A DNA stretch of 64,000 nucleotides, taken from NCBI RefSeq assembly GCF_003660105.1, contig NZ_CP032823.1, forward strand, positions 124,001-188,000. Reading direction: 5' to 3'. The notes under the pieces were generated by a model that did no database searches, was not told the origin of the DNA, and worked only from the letters and a program-made list of their open reading frames with translations. The position numbers were made by a program, and so were the translations under genes. This document shows positions 9,610 through 20,030 of this stretch, piece by piece. Every line of letters begins with the position of its first letter. Position 1 is the first letter of the stretch. The DNA is from Aliarcobacter cryaerophilus ATCC 43158 (GTDB lineage Bacteria; Campylobacterota; Campylobacteria; Campylobacterales; Arcobacteraceae).

Positions 9610-9635
9610 ATAAGGGCTTTAAGCCTTTATTTATT
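9605..9635. terminator. Bidirectional terminator between bioB and recA
   Basis: An inverted repeat centred at 9620 (GGCTT-T-AAGCC, extended outward by A/T pairs to 9605 and 9635, one G-T wobble) lies between the convergent bioB and recA stops. U-rich arms in both orientations make it a plausible intrinsic terminator for both genes. Confidence 0.75.
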
Positions 9636-9660
9636 TGATTAATTTTTTATTTTATAAAAA

Positions 9661-10710
9661 TTAGTCATCTAAAGAAGATGCGTCATCTTCACTTTCTATA
9701 GTTCCTGTGATTATTGCATCATTTATTCCCATTGAGTTTAAAATTCTATCTTCTATCTCTTTTGCAATAGCTGGATTATCTCTTAAGAAAATTTTTGAAT
9801 TTTCTCTTCCTTGACCTATTTTTGTATCACCATAACTAAACCAAGCTCCAGCTTTGTCGATAATATCAAGTTTAACACCGTAATCAACAAGCTCTCCTGT
9901 TTTAGAAATACCCTCTCCAAACATAATATCAAACTCAGCTTGTTTAAATGGAGCTGCAACTTTATTTTTTACAACTTTAACTTTTGCTCTATTTCCAATA
10001 GAATTTTCACCTTGTTTTAGTGTTGCAATTCTTCTAATATCTAGTCTTACGCTTGAGTAAAATTTAAGTGCATTTCCACCTGTTGTTGTTTCAGGACTTC
10101 CATATCCAGTCATTCCAATTTTCATTCTTATTTGATTAATAAAAATAACTGTACAGTTCATTTTGCTTAAAAGTCCAGTAATTTTTCTTAAAGCCTTACT
10201 CATAAGTCTAGCTTGAACACCAACTTGTTGGTCATCCATATCACCATCAATTTCTACTTTTGGAGTAAGTGCTGCAACTGAATCAATTACAACTAAATCA
10301 ACAGCTCCACTTCTAATAACAGTTTCAAGTATTTCTAAAGCTTGTTCTCCAAAATCTGGTTGAGAAACAAGTAAATTATCAGTATCAACACCTAAATTTT
10401 TTGCATATCCTACATCTAAAGCATGCTCTGCATCAATAAATGCACATACACCTCCTGCTTTTTGAGCTTCTGCAATTGCGTGAAGAGTTAAAGTTGTTTT
10501 TCCAGAACTTTCAGGTCCATATATTTCAATAACTCTTCCTTTTGGCAATCCTCCAACTCCAAGAGCTAAGTCAAGACCAAGAGAACCTGTACTAATAGCT
10601 TCAGTTGGAATTACCTCTTTATCTCCAAGTCTAATAAGTGTTCCTTTTCCAAAAGCTTTGTCTATTTGTTTAATTGCTAGTTCTAATGATTTTTTTTGAT
10701 TTTCATCCAT
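9661..10710 (-). CDS. recA: RecA recombinase
   Basis: The DNA strand-exchange ATPase central to homologous recombination and SOS signalling. The 349-residue protein has the typical N-terminal helix, Walker [10 protein letters not shown] (65-73), [10 protein letters not shown] (Walker B), the L1 region [29 protein letters not shown], and the L2-side [12 protein letters not shown]. It ends in an acidic tail ([10 protein letters not shown]) as usual. The ATG has AAAAAAGGAAA upstream. It is monocistronic: a terminator hairpin lies downstream and an extended -10 upstream. I saw no LexA-type operator. Confidence 0.97.
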   Translation of the reverse strand: MDENQKKSLELAIKQIDKAFGKGTLIRLGDKEVIPTEAISTGSLGLDLALGVGGLPKGRVIEIYGPESSGKTTLTLHAIAEAQKAGGVCAFIDAEHALDVGYAKNLGVDTDNLLVSQPDFGEQALEILETVIRSGAVDLVVIDSVAALTPKVEIDGDMDDQQVGVQARLMSKALRKITGLLSKMNCTVIFINQIRMKIGMTGYGSPETTTGGNALKFYSSVRLDIRRIATLKQGENSIGNRAKVKVVKNKVAAPFKQAEFDIMFGEGISKTGELVDYGVKLDIIDKAGAWFSYGDTKIGQGRENSKIFLRDNPAIAKEIEDRILNSMGINDAIITGTIESEDDASSLDD

Positions 10711-10752
10711 TTGATTTCCTTTTTTAGTTTTCTTTTGTTTGTTTATTTTGAA

Positions 10753-10761
10753 ATCTTAGCA
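10753..10761 (-). promoter_or_regulatory. Extended -10 promoter of recA
   Basis: On the minus strand this reads TGCTAAGAT, 42 nt upstream of the recA ATG. The region further upstream is AT-rich. A TTGACA-like hexamer lies upstream but too far (about 30 nt) to serve as its -35. Confidence 0.45.
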
Positions 10762-10805
10762 CAAATTTTTAAAAGTTATTAAAAATATGTCAAATTGCAA
10801 TATTT

Positions 10806-10994
10806 TTACTCTTCATTTAAAGTTTGTACTGTTTCAATCACTTTTATATGAGACTTTACTCTTTTTTGCATAGTATGAGTTTTTATATGTTTTGCTAATA
10901 TCTTTGTATATTTTTTGTAATTTCTTGAGTCTTTTTCAAAACTTGCTAGTTTTTTTTGTATTTTTAAAATATCATCAGGAATAACTTCAATCAT
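10806..10994 (-). CDS. Small conserved-looking hypothetical protein, 62 aa
   Basis: A 62-residue basic, helical protein (MIEVIPDDILKIQKKLASF...), rich in Lys and His, with no membrane segment. A clear GAGGAAA ribosome site sits upstream of its ATG, supporting it as a real gene. It lies upstream of recA on the same strand with a 95-nt gap that holds the recA promoter, and is divergent from pseB. I do not recognise the family. Confidence 0.6.
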   Translation of the reverse strand: MIEVIPDDILKIQKKLASFEKDSRNYKKYTKILAKHIKTHTMQKRVKSHIKVIETVQTLNEE

Positions 10995-11091
10995 TTTTTT
11001 TCCTCTAAAAATATAAATCTATTATTGCATAATTTAATAAAATATTAAATAAATCCAATTTTCGATAAAATAAAAACTAATTTATACTTGA

Positions 11092-13212
<2,121 letters not shown>

Positions 13213-13220
<8 letters not shown>

Positions 13221-13908
13221 TTGTGTTGCAATAATTCCTGCACGAGGTGGAAGTAAAAGAATTCCTAAAAAAAATATCAAAGATTTTCATGGAAAGCCAC
13301 TTATTGCTTATAGCATTGAAGCTGCTATTAAATCAAAACTCTTTTCTAAAGTAATTGTTTCAACAGATGATGAAGAAATAGCTAAAATTGCAAAAAGTTT
13401 TGGAGCAGATGTTCCATTTTTAAGACCAAAAGAGATAAGTGATGATTTTACAGGTACTGGTGCTGTTGTAAATCATGCAATAGAATTTTTAAAACAAATT
13501 GGTGAAAAAATAGATTTTGTTTGTACAATCTATGCAACAGCTCCTTTTTTACAAGAAAAATATTTAAAAGAAGGCTTTCTTAAACTAAAAAACTCAAATG
13601 CAAGAAATGCTTTTTCATGTACATCTATGCCATTTCCAATCCAAAGAACTTTTAAAATAACAAAAAACAATAGATGTGAAATGTTTTGTCCTGAGAATTT
13701 TTCTAAACGAAGTCAAGATTTAGAAGAGGCTTTTCAAGATGCTGGACAGTTTTACTGGACAAATTTAAATATAAAATCAGATGATATTATATTTGGTAAA
13801 GATAGTATTCCAATAGTTCTTCCAAGACATTTAGTTCAAGATATAGATACTTTAGAAGATTGGATTAGAGCTGAATTTATGTATGAAGCTATAAAAAGAG
13901 AATTGTAA
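13213..13908 (+). CDS. pseF: PseF, CMP-pseudaminic acid synthetase
   Basis: PseF activates pseudaminic acid with CTP, the final step before transfer to flagellin. The 231-residue protein starts MLNCVAIIPARGGSKRIPKKNIKDF, the nucleotide-binding signature of CMP-sugar synthetases, followed by HGKPLIAYSI. VSTDDEEIA, CTIYATAPFL and QDIDTLEDW are also present; the last is a PseF feature. It overlaps pseC by 8 nt and pseG by 1 nt (TAATG). A second CMP-sugar synthetase lies at 42999 in the legionaminic operon. Confidence 0.92.
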
Positions 13909-14813
13909 TGAATATTGTAATAAGAGCTGATTCATCTTCATATATTGGAACTGGGCATATTATGAGAGATTTGGTTCTTGTAAAAGAGTTTAAAAAATAC
14001 AATGTAATATTTGCTACACAAAATTTAGATGGAAATATAAATTATAAAATCATTGAAGCTGGTTATAAAATAGAGCTTTTAAAATCAAATGATTTTGAAG
14101 AGTTAAATGAATTAATCAAAAAACTAAATATTGATATGATAATAATTGATAATTATGAGATAGATTATAGTTTTGAGAAAAAATTAAAAGAACAAAATTT
14201 AAGTTTAAAAACTTTTGTTTTAGATGATACTTATGAAAAACATTTTTGTGATATTTTATTAAATCATAATATCTATGCAGATGAAAAAAAATATAAAAAT
14301 AAGGTACAAAAAAATTGTGAATTAAGATGTGGAAGTAGATATACACTTTTAAGAGATGAATTTTTAGAAGCTAAAAAAAACAAAAAAATAATTAAGAAAA
14401 AGAAAAAAACAATATTTTTGAGCTTAGGTGGAGCAGATCATAAAAATTTAAATATAAAGATTTTAAAATTAATAGGAAAGTTTAAAAAAGATTTACAAGT
14501 AAATTTAGTAACTACAATAGCAAATAAAAATTTAGAAAAGCTAAAAGATTATTGTAAAAATAAGAAGTGGATAAATTTATACATAAATTCAAATGAAGTG
14601 GCAAAACTAATGAGTCAATCTGATTTTTCTATTGTAACACCTAGTGTAACAGCTAATGAGATTTTTTATTTAGATTTACCTATGATTGCTATAAAAACAG
14701 CTAAAAATCAAAGGCAAATGTATAAGTACTTGAAGAAAAGAGGTTATCAAACTATAAAAAATTTTGATAAACAAAAGTTAAAGAAATATTTAAAACTATT
14801 TTTAAAGAGGTAA
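13908..14813 (+). CDS. pseG: PseG, UDP-2,4-diacetamido-trideoxy-altropyranose hydrolase
   Basis: PseG removes UDP from the diacetamido sugar so that PseI can condense it with phosphoenolpyruvate. It is a GT-B-fold nucleotidase of 301 residues. Visible motifs are IRADSSSYIGTGHIMRD with the catalytic His region, IIIDNYEIDYSFEKK, SLGGADHKN and VTPSVTANE. Its middle section is very Lys-rich (KKNKKIIKKKKKT), reflecting the AT-rich DNA. It is placed between pseF and pseI with 1-nt and 2-nt junctions. Confidence 0.9.
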   Translation: MNIVIRADSSSYIGTGHIMRDLVLVKEFKKYNVIFATQNLDGNINYKIIEAGYKIELLKSNDFEELNELIKKLNIDMIIIDNYEIDYSFEKKLKEQNLSLKTFVLDDTYEKHFCDILLNHNIYADEKKYKNKVQKNCELRCGSRYTLLRDEFLEAKKNKKIIKKKKKTIFLSLGGADHKNLNIKILKLIGKFKKDLQVNLVTTIANKNLEKLKDYCKNKKWINLYINSNEVAKLMSQSDFSIVTPSVTANEIFYLDLPMIAIKTAKNQRQMYKYLKKRGYQTIKNFDKQKLKKYLKLFLKR

Positions 14814-14815
14814 AT

Positions 14816-15847
14816 ATGAAAATAGGAAATTTTGATTTAGAAAAAGATGGAGTTTATATAATTGCAGAGCTTAGCGCAAACCATAATGGAAGTTTGCAAA
14901 CTGCACTTGATACAATAAAAGCTGCAAAAGAGATTGGTGCAAATGCAATAAAGCTTCAGACATATACGGCTGATACCATAACATTAAATAGTAAAAATCC
15001 TGATTTTATGATAGACGGTGGAACACTTTGGGATGGAAAAAATCTTTATGAACTTTATGAACAGTCATATACTCCTTGGGAATGGCACAAAGAGTTGTTT
15101 GATTATGCAAGAAGCATAAATATCGATATATTTTCAACACCTTTTGATAAAAGTGCTGTTGATTTTATTGAGCAATTTAATCCAAGTGCATACAAAATGG
15201 CCTCTTTTGAAATAACTGACTATAAGCTTGTAAGATATACAGCTTCAAAAATGAAACCTATAATTATAAGCACAGGAATTGCAACTATTGATGAGATACA
15301 AGATGTTGTAGATATTTGTAGAAGTGTTGGAAATGAAAATATTATTCTTCTAAAATGCACAAGTGAATATCCAGCAAAGCTAAATGAAGCAAATTTAAAA
15401 ACAATACCAAATATGAAAGATACTTTTGGTGTTGAGGTTGGATTTTCTGATCATACTATGGGGTATATTGCTCCTGTTGTTGCAGTTACTTTGGGTGCAA
15501 AAGTAATAGAGAAGCATTTTATTTTGGATAAAAATATAGGTGGAGCAGATGCTGATTTTTCTTTAGATAAAAAAGAGTTTGAAGAGATGATAAAAGCTGT
15601 TAGAGATAGTGAAAAGTTAATTGGAAGAGTTGATTATAGTTTAAATGAAAAAAGAGAAAAACAGCGTCGTTTTGCAAGAAGTTTGTATGTATCAAAAGAT
15701 ATAAAAGAGGGCGAAGTTTTTAGTGAAGATAATATAAAAAGTGTAAGACCTTTTTATGGACTTCATCCAAAATATTTAAAAGATATTTTAGGTAAAAAGG
15801 CAAAAAAAGATTATAAATTTGGAAGTAGAGTTGAAAATAGTTTTTAA
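14816..15847 (+). CDS. pseI: PseI, pseudaminic acid synthase
   Basis: PseI condenses 2,4-diacetamido-2,4,6-trideoxy-L-altrose with phosphoenolpyruvate to give pseudaminic acid. The 343-residue NeuB-family protein has IIAELSANHNGSLQTALDTI at residues 12-31, FSTPFDKSAVDFIE, EVGFSDHTMGY, EKHFILDKN, and a C-terminal SAF (antifreeze-like) domain beginning near FARSLYVSKDIKEGE. A paralogue (LegI) lies at 37727. The LSANHNG variant (Leu-Ser rather than Ala-Gly) and the operon context point to PseI here. Confidence 0.93.
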   Translation: MKIGNFDLEKDGVYIIAELSANHNGSLQTALDTIKAAKEIGANAIKLQTYTADTITLNSKNPDFMIDGGTLWDGKNLYELYEQSYTPWEWHKELFDYARSINIDIFSTPFDKSAVDFIEQFNPSAYKMASFEITDYKLVRYTASKMKPIIISTGIATIDEIQDVVDICRSVGNENIILLKCTSEYPAKLNEANLKTIPNMKDTFGVEVGFSDHTMGYIAPVVAVTLGAKVIEKHFILDKNIGGADADFSLDKKEFEEMIKAVRDSEKLIGRVDYSLNEKREKQRRFARSLYVSKDIKEGEVFSEDNIKSVRPFYGLHPKYLKDILGKKAKKDYKFGSRVENSF

Positions 15848-16361
15848 GAATTTTATCTTTTTAAACGATATAGAGAAAAAAGATATTTTAGAGCTTAGAA
15901 ATAAAGAGTATGTAAGAGAAAATATGATTAATAGTGAGCCAATAAGTTTAGAGAATCATATTGTATTTATAGAGTCATTAAAAGATAGCAAGAACAAAAC
16001 CTATTTTGCTATATTTTTTGATAATGAATTAATTGGTTCTTTAAATATTATAAAAAATGAAGAGCTAATTTGGGGATTATATTTTAAAGAAGAAGCAAAT
16101 CCTATTATAAAATCTTGTGTAACATATCTTTTTTTAGATTTTATTTTTTCTAAATTCAGTGAAGATGTAAACTCCTTTGTTAAAATAAAAAATATTCAAG
16201 CATTAAATTTTAACAAAAATTTTGGATTTGAAATTTTTAAAGAGGATGAAGAGTATTTTTATTTGAAACTATCAAAAGAAATTTGGGAAAATAGTAAAAA
16301 ATCAAGATTACTAAAACCAATTAAAAGATATTTAGATAAAATTGAGTATTACTTTGAATAG
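15831..16361 (+). CDS. pseH: PseH-like GNAT acetyltransferase
   Basis: The predicted N-acetyltransferase that acetylates the 4-amino group of the PseC product. I chose the TTG at 15831, preceded by GGAAGTAGAG, because it gives the natural N-terminus LKIVFKNFIFLND; an in-frame TTG at 15819 would add four residues. GNAT-like features are LRNKEYVRENMIN, IGSLNII, and NIQALNFNKNFGFE. It overlaps pseI by 17 nt. The acetyl-CoA loop is poorly conserved, so assignment rests partly on its place as the only missing pse function. Confidence 0.78.
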   Translation: MKIVFKNFIFLNDIEKKDILELRNKEYVRENMINSEPISLENHIVFIESLKDSKNKTYFAIFFDNELIGSLNIIKNEELIWGLYFKEEANPIIKSCVTYLFLDFIFSKFSEDVNSFVKIKNIQALNFNKNFGFEIFKEDEEYFYLKLSKEIWENSKKSRLLKPIKRYLDKIEYYFE

Positions 16362-16371
16362 TTAGGAAGAG

Positions 16372-16662
16372 ATGCAAGAAAAAATTGAAAAAATTATAAT
16401 AGATACTTTAAAAGAGTTAAATGAAGAGTTAGAAAATGAGGCATTTTTAAATCCAAATTCAAAAACAAAACTTTATGGTATAGATGGAGCAATGGACTCT
16501 TTAGCACTTGTTAGTTTTATAGCTGATTTAGAAGATAAAATTTCAGATGAATTTGAAAAAGATATTGTCTTAGCTGATGAAAAAGCTATGAGTGCAAAAA
16601 CTTCACCTTTTAGAAATATTGAGAGTCTAACTTCTTATATAAAAAGTTTATTGGAAAACTAA
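16372..16662 (+). CDS. Acyl carrier protein-like protein
   Basis: A 96-residue acidic protein with the phosphopantetheine attachment motif GAMDSLALVSFI; Ser43 is the predicted carrier site. It differs from housekeeping AcpP (DSLD motif) and resembles discrete carrier proteins of modification pathways. AGGAAGAG precedes the ATG. Directly downstream lie an SDR reductase (1-nt overlap) and an AMP-forming ligase (1-nt overlap), which together suggest that an acid is activated, loaded on this carrier and reduced or delivered to a glycan. The carried group is unknown. Confidence 0.82.
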   Translation: MQEKIEKIIIDTLKELNEELENEAFLNPNSKTKLYGIDGAMDSLALVSFIADLEDKISDEFEKDIVLADEKAMSAKTSPFRNIESLTSYIKSLLEN

Positions 16663-17363
16663 TGAACAAAGTAGTAGTTATAACTGGAACTTCAAAAGGA
16701 ATAGGAAAAGCTTTGGCTCTTTATTATCTAAATAAAGATTTCATAGTTGCTGGTTGTAGTAGAAGCATTAGTTTAATAGAACATCCAAATTATAGACACT
16801 TTGAGCTAGATATTACAGATGAAAAAAATATTGTAAGTATGGTAAGAGCTATAAAAAAAGAGTTTGGAACAATAGATATTCTTATAAACAATGCTGGTAT
16901 TGCATCTATGAATCATATTCTTACAACTTCAAATGAATCTATATCAAAACTTTTTAATACAAATTTTTTAGGAACTTTTCTATTTACTAGAGAAGTAGCA
17001 AAAGTTATGATGAAAGAAAAATATGGAAGAGTAATAAATTTCTCAACTGTTGCAAAACCACTTAGACTTGAAGGTGAAGCTGTTTATGCAGCAAGTAAAG
17101 CTGCAATTGAGAGTTTTACTCAAACTTCTTCAAAGGAGTTAAGCCCTTTTAATATAACAGTAAATGCGATTGGACCAACTCCAATACAAACTGATTTAAT
17201 CAAAGCTGTTCCAAAAGATAAAATTGAAGATTTGTTAAATAAGCAAACGATTAAAAGATTTGGAACATTTGATGATATTATAAATGTTTGTAATTTTTTT
17301 ATTGATGATAAAAGTAGTTTTATAACAGGACAAATAATATATCTTGGTGGAGTTAATAACTAA
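16662..17363 (+). CDS. SDR oxidoreductase, 3-oxoacyl-ACP reductase-like
   Basis: A 233-residue short-chain dehydrogenase with the cofactor motif TGTSKGIG (8-15), NNAG (77-80), catalytic Ser128, and YxxxK (Tyr142, Lys146). Family and position between a carrier protein and an AMP-ligase suggest it reduces a carrier-bound keto group (FabG-like), though many SDRs act on free sugars. Overlaps by single bases on both sides show strict operon organisation. Confidence 0.85.
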   Translation: MNKVVVITGTSKGIGKALALYYLNKDFIVAGCSRSISLIEHPNYRHFELDITDEKNIVSMVRAIKKEFGTIDILINNAGIASMNHILTTSNESISKLFNTNFLGTFLFTREVAKVMMKEKYGRVINFSTVAKPLRLEGEAVYAASKAAIESFTQTSSKELSPFNITVNAIGPTPIQTDLIKAVPKDKIEDLLNKQTIKRFGTFDDIINVCNFFIDDKSSFITGQIIYLGGVNN

Positions 17364-18697
17364 TGAGTTTTATGCTAGAAAAATTAAAAAGTTTTAATTC
17401 TAAAAATGCAATAGTTTTTGAAAATACAATTTACACTTATGAAGAGTTTGTAAAGCAGATTGAAGAGTATAAAAATATTTTGAATAAAAATAAAATATTT
17501 TCAAAAGTTGTCGCAATTTTAGGTGATTACTCTTTTTATAATTTAGCACTATTTTTTGCTTTATATGAAAATAAAAATATAATTGTACCAATTACTTCAA
17601 ATATAAAAAAAGTTCAAGATGATTTTATAAAAGAGTCTTTTTGTCAAATTCTTATAAAAATAGATGAAAAAAATCTTATAGTTAAAGATATAGATAATAT
17701 ATCTTCTCATAATATGATAGATAATTTAAGAGTAAAAAATAGTTCAGGACTTATTCTTTTTTCAAGTGGAAGCACAGGAAAACCAAAAGCTATGATACAC
17801 AATCTTGATACTCTTATAGACTCTTATAAAGATAAAAAAACTAAATCTATGAATATGTTGGTTTTTTTGATGTTTGACCATATTGGTGGATTAAATACAG
17901 TATTTAATGCTTTATTTATGGGAGCTTGTTTGATTATTCCAAAAATAAAAGATGCAAAAACTATTTGTGAACTTATAGAAAAATATAAAATTATGGTTCT
18001 TCCAAGTAGTCCTACTTTTTTGAATTTGATTTTAATATCTGAAGAGTATAAAAACTATGATTTAAGTTCATTGAGAATGATTACATATGGTACTGAAACA
18101 ATGCCCCAATCACTTCTTTTAAAACTAAAAGAAGTTTTTCCAAAAGTAAAATTTCTACAAACATTTGGTACAAGTGAAACAGGAATTAGCACTACTAGTT
18201 CAAAATCATCAAACTCTTTATTTATGAAACTTGAAGATATAAATAGTGAGTATAAGATAGTTGAAAATGAGTTGTATCTTAGAAGTTCTACTCAAGTTTT
18301 AGGATATTTAAATGCTTCAATGGATAGTTTTACAGCTGATGGTTGGTTTAAAACTGGTGATTTGGTTGAGGTTGAAGGTGAATATATAAAAATTATCGGA
18401 AGAGCTAAAGAGATTATAAATGTAGGTGGTCAAAAAGTACTTCCAGCTGAGGTGGAATCGGTGATTTTATCTATGGAAGAAGTTGATGATTGTATGGTTT
18501 ATGGTGAGCAAAATGTAATTACAGGGCAAACCGTTGTTTGTGATGTGGTTTTAAATTTTGAAGTTGAAAATATCAAAAAAAGAGTAAGAATTTTTTGTAA
18601 AGATAGATTGGATGCTTATAAAATACCTACAAAGGTAAATTTAGTTGATAAAACAAATTTTAGTGATAGATTTAAGAAAATTAGAAGAAAAGATTAA
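17363..18697 (+). CDS. AMP-forming acyl/amino-acid ligase (ANL family)
   Basis: A 444-residue adenylating enzyme. It has the phosphate loop SSGSTGKPK (134-142), the A5-type FGTSETG, the hinge-containing GWFKTGDLVEVEGEYIKIIG, and ends with a C-terminal Lys-rich KKIRRKD in the position of the catalytic A10 lysine. It would activate a carboxylate as acyl-AMP and load it onto the adjacent carrier protein. It is short compared with acyl-CoA synthetases (about 500-550), resembling carrier-loading stand-alone ligases. C. jejuni flagellar glycosylation loci also contain carrier and ligase-type genes, which supports a glycan-modification role by analogy. Confidence 0.83.
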   Translation: MSFMLEKLKSFNSKNAIVFENTIYTYEEFVKQIEEYKNILNKNKIFSKVVAILGDYSFYNLALFFALYENKNIIVPITSNIKKVQDDFIKESFCQILIKIDEKNLIVKDIDNISSHNMIDNLRVKNSSGLILFSSGSTGKPKAMIHNLDTLIDSYKDKKTKSMNMLVFLMFDHIGGLNTVFNALFMGACLIIPKIKDAKTICELIEKYKIMVLPSSPTFLNLILISEEYKNYDLSSLRMITYGTETMPQSLLLKLKEVFPKVKFLQTFGTSETGISTTSSKSSNSLFMKLEDINSEYKIVENELYLRSSTQVLGYLNASMDSFTADGWFKTGDLVEVEGEYIKIIGRAKEIINVGGQKVLPAEVESVILSMEEVDDCMVYGEQNVITGQTVVCDVVLNFEVENIKKRVRIFCKDRLDAYKIPTKVNLVDKTNFSDRFKKIRRKD

Positions 18698-18700
18698 TAT

Positions 18701-19117
18701 ATGAAAAAAGAAAAAATAGTTTTAACTTACGGTACTTTTGATATGTTTCATATAGGGCATTTGAATCTTTTAAATAGGCTTAAAAGCTTGGGTGACAAAC
18801 TCATAGTTGCTGTTTCAACAGATGAATTTAACTCAATAAAGGGTAAAAAGACTTTAATTCCTTTTGAGCAAAGAGCACTTATTGTTAAAAATTTAAAGTG
18901 TGTTGATATGGTAATAGCTGAAGAAAATTGGGAACAAAAAATTGATGATATAAAAAAATATAATGTTGATATTTTTGCAATGGGAAATGACTGGAAAGAT
19001 AAATTTGATTTTCTAAAAGATTATTGCGAGGTTATTTATTTACCAAGAACTCAAAATATTTCAACTACACAACTTAAAAAAGAGTTGAATAAATATTTAG
19101 GATTACCTGATGAATAA
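18701..19117 (+). CDS. Glycerol-3-phosphate cytidylyltransferase-like protein (TagD family)
   Basis: A 138-residue nucleotidyltransferase with YGTFDMFHIGHLNLL (HIGH at 17-20) and the closing ISTTQLKKEL segment typical of TagD/GCT proteins. TagD makes CDP-glycerol from CTP and glycerol-3-phosphate. Here the alcohol phosphate could be glycerol or another polyol. The next gene, overlapping by 8 nt, is LicD-like, so a CDP-activated group made here may be transferred as a phosphodiester to a glycan. Confidence 0.85.
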   Translation: MKKEKIVLTYGTFDMFHIGHLNLLNRLKSLGDKLIVAVSTDEFNSIKGKKTLIPFEQRALIVKNLKCVDMVIAEENWEQKIDDIKKYNVDIFAMGNDWKDKFDFLKDYCEVIYLPRTQNISTTQLKKELNKYLGLPDE

Positions 19118-20030
19118 AAAAGAAAAAATTATATTATTTGGCGCTAGTAGAGGTGGAGAGAATTTTATAAAACATAATAAAATAAAATATGAGATTTTAG
19201 CTATTGCTGATAATGATCAAAAAAGATGGGGAAGTGTTTTGGAAGGATTAAAAGTTATTAATCCAAAAGATATTTTAAAATATGATTTTGACAATATCTA
19301 TATTACTAGCCAGTGGGTAGATAGTATAACTTATCAGCTTACTAAAGATTTAAAAATATCTTTAGAAAAAATAAAAATACCTAAAAAATCTAGTTTAAAA
19401 GAGAGTTTTAAACCATTTGAACATGATGAAACATTAAAATTTGCTAGAGAGAGTTTGTGTAAAATAACGCAGTATTTATCAAATCACAATATCATAGCAA
19501 TCATAGATTCAGGAACAGCTCTTGGTATCGTTAGAGATAAAGACCTAATAAAATGGGATGATGATATAGATTTTGCTATAGACTCTAAAAGTTTTGAACA
19601 ACTTATTAGTTTAGCAAATGGATTAAAAGGGATATTACCTAAAAACCAATATTCAAAATGGAAATTAGAATTAATAAGTCTATCAAATGAAGATGTATGC
19701 TTGAGTTTAGAGCTTAAAAGTAGTGATTTAAATATGTTAAAAGAGTTTGAAATTAGCTTACAAAAAAGAACTATAAAAGATGGATTATCTCACCTTGACT
19801 CATCTGCTGGAATATTTTATGCACCAGCTTTACATTTTGAAAGATATGAGAGAGTAGATTCTTTTGATAGTTTTGTTTACCTTCCTTACAAAGTTGATGA
19901 TTTTTTAACTTTTATGTATGGAAACTATAAAGAGCCTAAAAAAGATACTTCTATTGAAAGTTATGATAATAGAGTAGTTCAAAAGAATAGTAATATAAAA
20001 TCTTTTGATGTGAGTAAAAAGATTATTTAG
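19110..20030 (+). CDS. LicD-like phosphotransferase with N-terminal Rossmann-like module
   Basis: A 306-residue two-domain protein. Residues 1-90 form a Rossmann-like module (IILFGASRGGENFI, then IADNDQKRWGSVLEG and VINPKDIL). Residues 110-290 carry the LicD/nucleotidyltransferase-fold signature: IIDSGTALGIVRDKDLIKW, with WDDDIDF at 149-155 giving the metal-binding acidic cluster. LicD proteins transfer phosphocholine or related groups from CDP donors to glycans, which fits the cytidylyltransferase just upstream. Its TAG overlaps the stop of the convergent gene by 4 bp. The transferred group is not known. Confidence 0.78.
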   Translation: MNKKEKIILFGASRGGENFIKHNKIKYEILAIADNDQKRWGSVLEGLKVINPKDILKYDFDNIYITSQWVDSITYQLTKDLKISLEKIKIPKKSSLKESFKPFEHDETLKFARESLCKITQYLSNHNIIAIIDSGTALGIVRDKDLIKWDDDIDFAIDSKSFEQLISLANGLKGILPKNQYSKWKLELISLSNEDVCLSLELKSSDLNMLKEFEISLQKRTIKDGLSHLDSSAGIFYAPALHFERYERVDSFDSFVYLPYKVDDFLTFMYGNYKEPKKDTSIESYDNRVVQKNSNIKSFDVSKKII

